Assembly (NCBI GenBank): GCA_043746555.1 | Contig: JAYTQU010000101.1 | Location: 1-5,054, forward strand | Direction of reading: 5' to 3' | DNA: 5,054 nt | Origin: CAZQYC01 sp043746555 | GTDB taxonomy: Bacteria > Pseudomonadota > Gammaproteobacteria > Steroidobacterales > Steroidobacteraceae | Shown: positions 1 to 5,054 of the stretch, piece after piece | Position numbering within the stretch: the stretch's first letter is position 1 | How the letters are laid out: each line of letters starts with the position of its first letter | Program-made: the position numbers and the translations under genes | The notes under the pieces: generated by a model | Databases searched by the model: none | Told to the model about the DNA's origin: nothing | The model's input: only the letters and a program-made list of their open reading frames with translations

Positions 1-48
1 GGTTGGAAAAACGCAGCGTACACGGCCGTACGTGAGTATTTTCCAACC
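1..48. repeat. Perfect 10-bp inverted repeat with nested inner arms
   Basis: GGTTGGAAAA (1-10) is the exact reverse complement of TTTTCCAACC (39-48). Inside it a second pair of arms, CGTAC (17-21) and GTACG (28-32), encloses a 6-nt loop, so the whole segment can fold as one stem with a 6x6 internal loop. The inner stem is flanked by an A-tract on the left and a T-tract on the right, as in a weak bidirectional terminator. However, frame 1 reads through it and no long T-run follows. Two short palindromes also sit here: ACGGCCGT (22-29) and CAACCGGTTG (44-53). The function is not established. Confidence 0.5.
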
Positions 49-123
49 GGTTGCAACGCCGCCATGCGCGCTTCAGCACAATGTGACAAAGTAGAACTAA
101 CCGCAATTAAATTTGCTGGGTAA
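1..123 (+). CDS. Possible C-terminal end of an unidentified upstream gene (partial)
   Basis: Frame 1 is open from the window edge for 40 codons and ends in two consecutive stops, TAA TAA (121-126). Seventeen of the 40 codons begin with G and nine encode alanine, a first-position bias typical of coding frames in this kind of genome. The peptide contains two cysteines (residues 18 and 28 from the edge), which could form a disulfide in an exported protein, and it ends VELTAIKFAG. I recognise no family. A 40-codon open frame can also arise by chance, and an antisense frame across 3-65 is open too, so this is a tentative call. If real, the upstream gene runs in the same direction as the operon and ends 90 nt before it, and the inverted repeat at 1-48 lies inside coding sequence. 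Confidence 0.38.
   Translation, partial: GWKNAAYTAVREYFPTGCNAAMRASAQCDKVELTAIKFAG
83..112 (+). promoter_or_regulatory. Weak candidate sigma-70-type promoter for the operon
   Basis: GTGACA (83-88) matches five of six bases of the TTGACA -35 consensus. TTAAAT (107-112), 18 nt downstream, matches four of six bases of the TATAAT -10 consensus. The pair lies about 100 nt before the first operon gene and at the tail of the possible upstream gene. No better pair is visible in the A/T-richer stretch 105-180, but a match this loose is common by chance. Confidence 0.22.
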
Positions 124-203
124 TAAGAATCTGATACCTTCCGCAGCAGCGAACGGCAAAGTCCAAACCAACTCATACCAAACTCTTGCCCGATAACAGC
201 ACT

Positions 204-208
204 GGAGG
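204..208 (+). promoter_or_regulatory. Shine-Dalgarno GGAGG that fixes the start of the first operon gene
   Basis: GGAGG lies 5 nt before the ATG at 214. An in-frame GTG at 208 would give a protein two residues longer, but its first base is the last G of this Shine-Dalgarno sequence. It could not use that sequence for initiation, so ATG 214 is preferred. Confidence 0.8.
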
Positions 209-213
209 TGCTT

Positions 214-996
214 ATGTACTCGCGTCCTACTGTTCCCAAGTCGATCGGCGGCGTGCTTGACGATATTTTCAAACTATACGCCGCTGCGCTGCCGGTCTGC
301 TGGTCGTTGTCCTTGACCAGCGCTTTACTGGTGATGGCGCCGAACACTTACCTGCAGTTGCAGTTGCGTGGCGATCCGACGCGAGCGATGGCGCAATTTT
401 CGTCGCCAACTGTATGGATCTGTTATGCCGCCATTATGGTTGTCTCGGTAGCCTTGTCGGTTTCCATTATGGTTCGCACGCTCAACGTGGCCAACGGTGA
501 AGACGGCTCGTTTGCGAGTGCGCTGAGTCGCGGATTTGGTTTGTTCCCGCGTACGTGCTTGGCGTCGATCCTGTTTGGGCTTGCCGTGTTTGTTGGCATC
601 ATTTTGCTGATAGTCCCCGGCATCTTTTTGATGGTGGCGTTCATGTTATCGGCGCCGTTGATTGTCGCGGAAGACATGAGCGCCACGGCGTCGCTTTCGC
701 GAAGCCGACAATTAATTAAGGGTGACTGGTGGCGAACCTGCGCGATTTTTTCCGTGGCGTTGTTGGTCGCTTACTTGCTAATAATTTGCGTGGGATTTAT
801 TTCCGGCGTCGCGGGCGTTTTAGGCGGCGCGGATCGGACATTCACGCTCATCATCAGCAGCATTGTGGGCGGATTGTTGAATGCCTTTGTCTTGCCGCTG
901 TATTCGGCGGTTGTGCTGGGAATTTATTTCGACCTCAAACTTCGCAAGGAAGGCGACGATCTCGCGGATCGCGTCGCCGCGCTCGGCAAGACCTAA
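214..996 (+). CDS. Multi-pass inner-membrane protein, YciC/DUF975/GPDPase-membrane-domain-like
   Basis: This is a 260-residue hydrophobic protein without an obvious catalytic motif. Likely membrane segments are residues 23-43, 68-88, 114-150 (a long stretch, probably two spans), 175-205 and 210-236. The N-terminus RPTVPKSIGGVLDDIFKLY and the central stretch around 139-173 are characteristic. The latter runs from a hydrophobic span into APLIVAEDMS, then an LSRSRQLIKG segment and a DWWR motif. The same span-VxE-xS-SxxLxKGxWWR pattern is known from the YciC (UPF0259), DUF975 and glycerophosphodiester phosphodiesterase membrane-domain group. The C-terminal IYFDLKLRKEGDD fits that group as well. 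It stands first in the operon, 12 nt before the DUF4129 gene, with a strong Shine-Dalgarno sequence at 204-208. The family-level call is fairly safe; no biochemical role is known for this type, and a role as membrane partner of the MoxR module is inferred from position only. Confidence 0.85.
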   Translation: MYSRPTVPKSIGGVLDDIFKLYAAALPVCWSLSLTSALLVMAPNTYLQLQLRGDPTRAMAQFSSPTVWICYAAIMVVSVALSVSIMVRTLNVANGEDGSFASALSRGFGLFPRTCLASILFGLAVFVGIILLIVPGIFLMVAFMLSAPLIVAEDMSATASLSRSRQLIKGDWWRTCAIFSVALLVAYLLIICVGFISGVAGVLGGADRTFTLIISSIVGGLLNAFVLPLYSAVVLGIYFDLKLRKEGDDLADRVAALGKT

Positions 997-1008
997 TCGG
1001 AGTTAGCG

Positions 1009-1968
1009 ATGCGCGCGATAGTGCTTTGCGCGTTGAGCTTCTTCGCATTTTGTCTGTTCGCGTTGCCGGCTTGGTCGGGCGACGAAAACGCGGCGCGCGC
1101 GTTGCTGCAGTCTTGTAGCGAGAAGGCCGACGAGGACGCTGTGGGGATGGAGAAGCTCGAAGCACAATGTCCCGGTCTCTATGCGGCGTTTGTGGACCTC
1201 GGATTTGCCGGGAGTTTGCAGCGCGGTTGGCAGGATACACTCGATGTCGCGGTGCTCGACGATGTATTGGCGTTACACGCGCGCTATTCAAAGCAGCGGC
1301 CTTCGACAGGGTTGCACACGGATTCGCTTCATCGTGTTCTCGCCGGATTGAAGCAACCCGATACGGAAACCGCGCCTTCGCTGTGGGAGCGATTTAAAGC
1401 GTGGTTGCGTAGTGTGTTTGGTTCAAGCTCGCAATCGTCGCCGCCCTGGTTGGAGAAACTGCTTGAGCGTTTGACACTCTCTGCGGCGGTCATGCGAATC
1501 GTTGTCTACGGTTTGATCGCCATGGTGATCGGCATGGCAATCGCGGTCGTCGTGAACGAATTGCGTGCGGCGGGCGTGTTCGGTAAACGAGTCGTTACCA
1601 ATAAGGACGAGCATGGCGGATCGAGCTACCGATTCGGTGCGACGGTCTCAATTGGCGATTTCGACGCAGCCCCCTGGTCGGAACGACCGACGATTCTGTT
1701 ACGACTAATCGTTGCGCGCTTGATCGAACTGCGCCGTCTCCAAGCCGAACGCAGTCTCACGCATCGCGAGTTGAGTCGACGCGTGCAATTGAGCGAACCA
1801 AAAGATCGCGAGCGCTTTCAACACTTGGCGCTGTTGGCGGAGTCGTTGCGTTTCGGCCGTCAAGCAACGCGCACGGAGAGTTTCGAGCATCGCAGCGAAG
1901 CTGTGGTTGGCGAGGCCCGAGTATTGCTCGATGAACTGAACGCGAGGCCAGTGAGGCCAGTGTCGTGA
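1009..1968 (+). CDS. DUF4129 domain-containing protein
   Basis: This 319-residue protein begins with a hydrophobic N-terminus (residues 3-20) followed by PAWSGDEN. It looks like a signal peptide with a possible cleavage after Ser23 (Ala at -3), though an uncleaved anchor is also possible. Residues 24-160 would be periplasmic and include Cys36 and Cys54, a potential disulfide pair, and a Ser/Pro-rich linker near 138-146. A membrane span covers about 161-184. The C-terminal part, about 225-285, carries the DUF4129 signature: a helix ending RRLQAERSLTHRELSRRV, then an ERFQHLALLAESLRFG segment that corresponds to the family's LT-x-E-L ... ExxRYG core. DUF4129 also occurs as the C-terminal domain of TgpA-type transglutaminases and as a stand-alone companion of MoxR/DUF58 operons, as here. 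The start is supported by GGAG (999-1002) 6 nt before the ATG. The stop overlaps the next start by 4 nt. The domain assignment rests on motif pattern and gene context; the molecular role is unknown. Confidence 0.82.
   Translation: MRAIVLCALSFFAFCLFALPAWSGDENAARALLQSCSEKADEDAVGMEKLEAQCPGLYAAFVDLGFAGSLQRGWQDTLDVAVLDDVLALHARYSKQRPSTGLHTDSLHRVLAGLKQPDTETAPSLWERFKAWLRSVFGSSSQSSPPWLEKLLERLTLSAAVMRIVVYGLIAMVIGMAIAVVVNELRAAGVFGKRVVTNKDEHGGSSYRFGATVSIGDFDAAPWSERPTILLRLIVARLIELRRLQAERSLTHRELSRRVQLSEPKDRERFQHLALLAESLRFGRQATRTESFEHRSEAVVGEARVLLDELNARPVRPVS
1944..1962 (+). repeat. Two tandem copies of a 9-bp unit at the DUF4129/DUF4350 junction
   Basis: GAGGCCAGT occurs twice head to tail (1944-1952 and 1953-1961), followed by another G. 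In the DUF4129 frame it encodes a repeated Arg-Pro-Val at the extreme C-terminus (residues 313-318). The second copy places GAGG (1953-1956) 8 nt before the GTG start of the next gene, so it supplies the likely ribosome-binding site. The first copy puts GAGG 17 nt away, too far to work well. Confidence 0.85.
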
Positions 1969-3260
1969 AGGAGCGCTTGGTGACATTGGCGTTGGCGTGC
2001 GGCGCGCTCTTTTTGTTCTACGCGCTGATTTTTCCAAAGCCGACGTCCAACGGACGAGAGGTTACGCAACCGCTCAGTACGGAACGTGGGCCGAATGGCT
2101 ATTTTGCGTTACGCCGTTGGTTGGAGGCGGAGCCTATTCGCGTCGTCAGTTTTCGCGAGCGATACGATAAGCTCACACTAGCGACGGACAGGCAGCCGAC
2201 CGGAAATTTATTGATCACCACGGTGCCGCATCGCCTTACCGCGCGACCCATCGAGCTTGATCGACTGCGCGCGTGGCTCGCACGCGGCAACACTATCTTG
2301 GTGATGGCGGGGCTTGCCGATACGCCAGAGTGGGCATTGGACGGCAAACATGGATTCAGTGTGCTGCCGCAATTGACCGAACTCAGCGGCATCGAGTTTT
2401 ATCCGGCGCATAGCGTCGATGACAAAAAAAATGACGACAAGAAGATTCTTAAAAATACGCGCCAACAAGTCGTCAACGCGATGCAACGATTGTTGCAGCC
2501 GCAAGCGCGTGATTTTTCGCCGACGGGAAATCACCCGTTGATGGCGGGCGTGAACTCCGTCGGCGCGATATCTGAATTTCCGGCGGGAGATTGGCAGGCG
2601 CGGCCGAAACACGTGTCCGCCGTTGTGGAGCTGGCTCACTTGAATAACGCCGATGCGCCGGCTTTTTGGCTGGCAAGCTACGGCAATGGCCAGGTCTTGG
2701 TCAGCGCCTTCGCAAGTCCGTTCGTCAACAAGTTGATCGGCACGCACGACAATGCGCGACTGTTATCCAACATCGTTGCGTGGTCGGTCGGACCGAATGG
2801 CAGCGTGTTGCTCGACGATGCGCATCAAGGCGCGGTGGCGTTTTACGATCCGCAGGCGTTCTTCGGCGACGCGCGTTTGCATCGTGCGCTTGGTTGGATG
2901 TTGCTCTTATGGTTGGTCTTCGTGCTGGGGCCGTCGCGAATTCGGCCGACGGTTTCGGCATGGAATCCGATCGACATCGTATCGTTTGTCCGCGCCACCG
3001 GCGGATTCATGGCGCGCATCTTGAAGCCGACCGAAGCCGGGCGTCGCGAGCTCAGTCTGTTTTTCAATCGCATTCGTCATCGGATCGGTCTAGCGGGAAA
3101 CGGCGCGCCGCTCTGGGATTGGCTGGAGTCTCAAGGGTCCATTGCCGCCGCGGACTTGGCGCAATTGCGCATCTATCACGACCATGTTGTCGGTGGCGAC
3201 CGCATCGATTTCGTTCGCTTGCATAATTTACTTGGACGTATTGAAGGAAGTTTCGTATGA
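1965..3260 (+). CDS. DUF4350 domain-containing membrane protein
   Basis: The protein has 431 residues. Residues 5-23 form an N-terminal membrane anchor. Residues 36-105 hold the DUF4350 hallmark: PLSTERGPNGYFALRRWLE, a short strand with VVSFRERYDKL, then ELDRLRAWLARGNTILVMAG, which resembles the open alpha/beta fold of GldG/IFT52-like and class I glutamine amidotransferase-like domains. The domain resumes at 238-295 with YGNGQVLVSAFASPF, a conserved-looking HDNARLLSNI and VLLDDAHQG. A second membrane span (about 307-322) is followed by Arg-rich GPSRIRP and a roughly 110-residue cytoplasmic tail. The charges predict that residues 24-305 are periplasmic. No catalytic Cys/His pair is evident, so a binding role is likelier than an enzyme. 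The start is GTG, sharing GTGA with the previous stop, with GAGG at 1953-1956. An insertion rich in Lys and Asp (151-160) contains an A8 run. The family name is well supported; function is unknown. Confidence 0.83.
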   Translation: MKERLVTLALACGALFLFYALIFPKPTSNGREVTQPLSTERGPNGYFALRRWLEAEPIRVVSFRERYDKLTLATDRQPTGNLLITTVPHRLTARPIELDRLRAWLARGNTILVMAGLADTPEWALDGKHGFSVLPQLTELSGIEFYPAHSVDDKKNDDKKILKNTRQQVVNAMQRLLQPQARDFSPTGNHPLMAGVNSVGAISEFPAGDWQARPKHVSAVVELAHLNNADAPAFWLASYGNGQVLVSAFASPFVNKLIGTHDNARLLSNIVAWSVGPNGSVLLDDAHQGAVAFYDPQAFFGDARLHRALGWMLLLWLVFVLGPSRIRPTVSAWNPIDIVSFVRATGGFMARILKPTEAGRRELSLFFNRIRHRIGLAGNGAPLWDWLESQGSIAAADLAQLRIYHDHVVGGDRIDFVRLHNLLGRIEGSFV

Positions 3261-4201
3261 GCAATGCATTGGTGGCGCTCGAAGCGCATTTACAAACTCA
3301 ATTGAGCAAAGTGGTGATCGGCATGCAGCCGGTTGTTCGCGCGCTGGTCATTGCCATCGTGGCGCGTGGCCATGTGCTATTGCAGGGCGCACCGGGTCTC
3401 GGCAAAACCTTATTGAGCAAATCGTTGGCGGCGGCATTGGGCGGGCGCTTTCAGCGCGTGCAAGGCACGGCGGATTTGATGCCTGCGGACATCACCGGCA
3501 TGCACGTTTACGACAACGAGAAACATGAGTTCGTGTTTCGTCCCGGTCCGGTGTTTGCCGATGTGCTGCTGGTCGATGAAATCAATCGCGCGGGACCGAA
3601 AACACAATCGGCGTTGCTCGAAGCGATGGAAGAGCGGCAGGTAAGCGTGGATCGCAAACACTATCGATTGCCGCCGGGATTTTTGGTTGTGGCGACGCAA
3701 AATCCACGCGAGTTCGAAGGCACTTATCCGCTACCGGAATCGCAAATAGATCGTTTCATGCTGCGCGTCGATTTGGGCTATCCGTCACGCGAACACGAAC
3801 TCGCAGTGCTGGAACGTTACGGTCAAGTGGACGCGCACGCGGCAATCACAGCGACTGAGCCAATGGCTGCCGACTCAGTGACGGCGGCGCAACTAGCGGT
3901 GTCGCAGGTCCACGTCGCGGCCGAGTTGCTCGGCTACGTGCTCGATATCGCGAAGGCATCGCGCGAACATCCGCATGTGAGTTTGGGATTGTCGACACGC
4001 GGTGCATTGGCGCTGCTGCGCGCGGCGCGAATTCATGCGGGATTGAACAGTGCGCAGTTTGCGACGCCCGATGATGTGAAGGCCGTGGCACCTTGGGTGA
4101 TTGCGCATCGATTGGTATTGGCGCCCGAAGCAACGCTCGAAGGCATCGACGAATTGCAAACGATGCAGCGCTTACTCGATCAAACACCCGCTCCGCGCTG
4201 A
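3257..4201 (+). CDS. MoxR-family AAA+ ATPase
   Basis: This is a complete 314-residue AAA+ ATPase of the MoxR family, presumed cytoplasmic, with no signal or membrane segment. The motifs are all present and in order: Walker A GAPGLGKT (44-51); the family-typical TADLMPADITG (71-81) and FRPGPVF (94-100); Walker B LLVDEINRA (104-112) with Asp107 and Glu108; the family-typical KTQSALLEAMEERQV (115-129); sensor 1 ATQNP (146-150, Asn149); the arginine-finger region PESQIDRFMLR (160-170, Arg166 likely); and sensor 2 GLSTRGA (244-250, Arg248). The helical lid covers roughly 210-310. MoxR ATPases act as chaperone-like remodellers, usually with vWA-domain partners; the DUF58 gene that follows is the expected partner. 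The start shares ATGA with the previous stop and has AAGGA (3244-3248) 8 nt upstream, so translation is probably coupled. The family is certain; the substrate is not known. Confidence 0.97.
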   Translation: MSNALVALEAHLQTQLSKVVIGMQPVVRALVIAIVARGHVLLQGAPGLGKTLLSKSLAAALGGRFQRVQGTADLMPADITGMHVYDNEKHEFVFRPGPVFADVLLVDEINRAGPKTQSALLEAMEERQVSVDRKHYRLPPGFLVVATQNPREFEGTYPLPESQIDRFMLRVDLGYPSREHELAVLERYGQVDAHAAITATEPMAADSVTAAQLAVSQVHVAAELLGYVLDIAKASREHPHVSLGLSTRGALALLRAARIHAGLNSAQFATPDDVKAVAPWVIAHRLVLAPEATLEGIDELQTMQRLLDQTPAPR

Positions 4202-4220
4202 AATAGCGTCACGCCGAATT

Positions 4221-4239
4221 ATCGTTGTCATCGAACGAT
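4221..4239 (+). promoter_or_regulatory. Small hairpin overlapping the DUF58 start codon
   Basis: ATCGTT (4221-4226) and AACGAT (4234-4239) are perfect reverse complements with a 7-nt loop. Two U-G wobble pairs could extend the stem outwards (4220/4240 and 4219/4241). The right arm contains the first two bases of the ATG at 4238. No Shine-Dalgarno-like purine run is visible in the 36-nt gap. The stem is short and AT-containing, so its stability is modest, and a 6-bp match can occur by chance. Confidence 0.35.
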
Positions 4240-5054
4240 GGGACTCAGACAAAACGCTTTGTTGCTCGCGGTACTCACTGCGTTGATTGCCATTGTGGCG
4301 GATTGGACCGACTCGTCGACGCTCGCGCAGTTGTGGCGCGTCCCGGCGAGTTTGTTGTTGCTCGGTCTTGCCTATGAGTTGTGGTGGGTGCGGCGCATTG
4401 CATTGACGGCGACGCTATCGAGCGACGCCCGTGCCGTGTTGGGTCGCTCAATGCGCATGCGTTATCAGTGGACGCACGCCGTGCGACGCACTGTGGTGGT
4501 TGAGTTCGCGCCGGCCGCGCCGGCTGCGGCGTCGATTGAGGCGACAATTAGAACGGTCAGTCTTCCGCCCAACGAAGTTACCGACGATGAATTCACCATC
4601 ACGCCGCGACAACTTGGTACGCATTCTTGGCCGAGCATCAAAGTGCGAGTTGCTGGACCGATTGGTTTTGCATGGTGGACTCAGCAGCTTCACCCGGAGT
4701 TCGCGCTTCGCGTTGTTCCAGATTTACTCCGCACCACCGAGCATCGCGTGGCGGCAACTGCTGCCGGACAGGTGACGCGACGAGTCGCCGGTTCGGGCGC
4801 GGAGATCATTCAATTGCGCGAGTATCGCACCGGTGATTCTCAGCGTGCGGTCGATTGGAAAGCGACGGCGCGCAGCGGCAAATTGATCAGCCGCGACTTC
4901 AGTGAAGACCAGCATCTAGAAATAATCGTCGCCATCGATGCCGGTCGCGCGAGTCGCCAACGTTGCGGGTCGTTGGATCGACTGGGACATTACGCCAATA
5001 TCGCGGCACGCTTTGCCGAGTATGCCGTCGCGCATGACGATCGTGTCGGCATCG
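4238..5054 (+). CDS. DUF58 domain-containing protein (N-terminal part, cut by the window end)
   Basis: The first 272 codons are present and the frame is still open at the window edge. Two hydrophobic segments at about residues 7-21 and 36-50 anchor the protein, as is usual for the family. Residues 120-148 (ITPRQLGTHSWPSIKVRV, then AGPIGFAWW) match the beta-rich stretch before the DUF58 motif, with its typical PxG(L/F) turn. The diagnostic DUF58 motif lies at 184-222: AGSGAEIIQLREYRTGDS, RAVDWKATARSGKLISRDF. It is followed by a strand and DAGRAS (234-239), the position of the vWA metal-site loop. The start is the only ATG/GTG/TTG between the in-frame stop at 4199 and residue 8, so ATG 4238 is preferred despite the lack of a ribosome-binding site. 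DUF58 proteins are the vWA-like partners of MoxR ATPases and lie next to them in many genomes. The family is nearly certain; length and C-terminal features cannot be judged here. Confidence 0.95.
   Translation, partial: MGLRQNALLLAVLTALIAIVADWTDSSTLAQLWRVPASLLLLGLAYELWWVRRIALTATLSSDARAVLGRSMRMRYQWTHAVRRTVVVEFAPAAPAAASIEATIRTVSLPPNEVTDDEFTITPRQLGTHSWPSIKVRVAGPIGFAWWTQQLHPEFALRVVPDLLRTTEHRVAATAAGQVTRRVAGSGAEIIQLREYRTGDSQRAVDWKATARSGKLISRDFSEDQHLEIIVAIDAGRASRQRCGSLDRLGHYANIAARFAEYAVAHDDRVGI

Noticed and set aside
1..65. Minus-strand open frame starting with ATG at 65 (MAALQPVGKYSRT...) that could be a divergent gene beginning.
   Set aside because: Only 21 codons lie inside the window, the upstream sequence offers only a weak GAAG, and the + strand frame ending in TAATAA with coding-like base bias explains the same stretch better. 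Neither is certain.
127..203. Short CCAAA/CCAAAC repeats and a CCG...CGG pairing in the leader, considered as a riboswitch or operator.
   Set aside because: The repeats are only 5-6 bp and irregular, and no stable or recognisable fold is evident.
729..1118. A 129-codon + strand open frame across the end of the first gene and the start of the DUF4129 gene.
   Set aside because: It is Arg-rich and low in hydrophobic order, overlaps two genes with clear family features and ribosome-binding sites, and is a shadow frame typical of GC-rich DNA.
2208..2747. A 179-codon minus-strand open frame opposite the DUF4350 gene.
   Set aside because: The product is rich in Arg/His/Gln with no recognisable motif, and the + strand frame carries a consistent DUF4350 pattern.
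2666..3226. A 186-codon + strand open frame within the DUF4350 gene.
   Set aside because: It is an Arg/Ala/Ser-rich shadow in the alternative frame with no start signal and no family resemblance.
4202..4237. The MoxR/DUF58 gap considered as an intrinsic terminator.
   Set aside because: The only stem is 6 bp, has no following T-run and runs into the next start codon.

Overview
The window reads as a chromosomal segment of a Gram-negative bacterium with moderate to high GC. The gene content (DUF4129 / DUF4350 / MoxR / DUF58 in one transcription unit, preceded by a YciC/DUF975-like membrane protein) suggests a proteobacterium, most likely a gammaproteobacterium near Xanthomonadales/Steroidobacter-type lineages. 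That placement is inference from family content; no marker gene here fixes the taxon.

Layout. Positions 1-123 are open in frame 1 on the + strand and end in tandem stops (TAATAA). They may be the C-terminal end of an upstream gene, and they contain a perfect 10-bp inverted repeat (1-10/39-48). Positions 124-213 are a short non-coding leader with a strong Shine-Dalgarno sequence at its end. Five + strand genes then follow with almost no gaps: a multi-pass membrane protein (214-996), a DUF4129 protein (1009-1968), a DUF4350 protein (1965-3260), a MoxR-family AAA+ ATPase (3257-4201) and the N-terminal 272 codons of a DUF58 protein (4238 to beyond the window). The first gap is 12 nt. The DUF4129/DUF4350 and DUF4350/MoxR junctions are 4-nt stop/start overlaps (GTGA, ATGA). 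The MoxR/DUF58 gap is 36 nt, has no visible ribosome-binding site, and holds a small hairpin that covers the start codon.

How the genes fit together. MoxR AAA+ ATPases are known to pair with von Willebrand factor A-type partners, and DUF58 proteins carry a degenerate vWA domain, so the last two genes are the ATPase/adaptor core. DUF4129 and DUF4350 proteins are frequent membrane companions of this core. Both are predicted here to have an N-terminal export/anchor segment, a periplasmic part, one later membrane span and a cytoplasmic C-terminal domain. A plausible reading is an envelope-associated chaperone/remodelling machine in which the cytoplasmic MoxR-DUF58 pair acts on membrane proteins. 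The substrate is unknown. The first gene is a multi-pass membrane protein that probably belongs to the same operon.

The window is a recognisable, ordinary conserved module, not a clearly new system. The items worth a second look are small: the possible upstream gene end and its inverted repeat, a tandem duplication that supplies a ribosome-binding site, an A8 run within a Lys/Asp-rich insertion of the DUF4350 gene, and the unusual start region and degenerate metal-site motif of the DUF58 gene.
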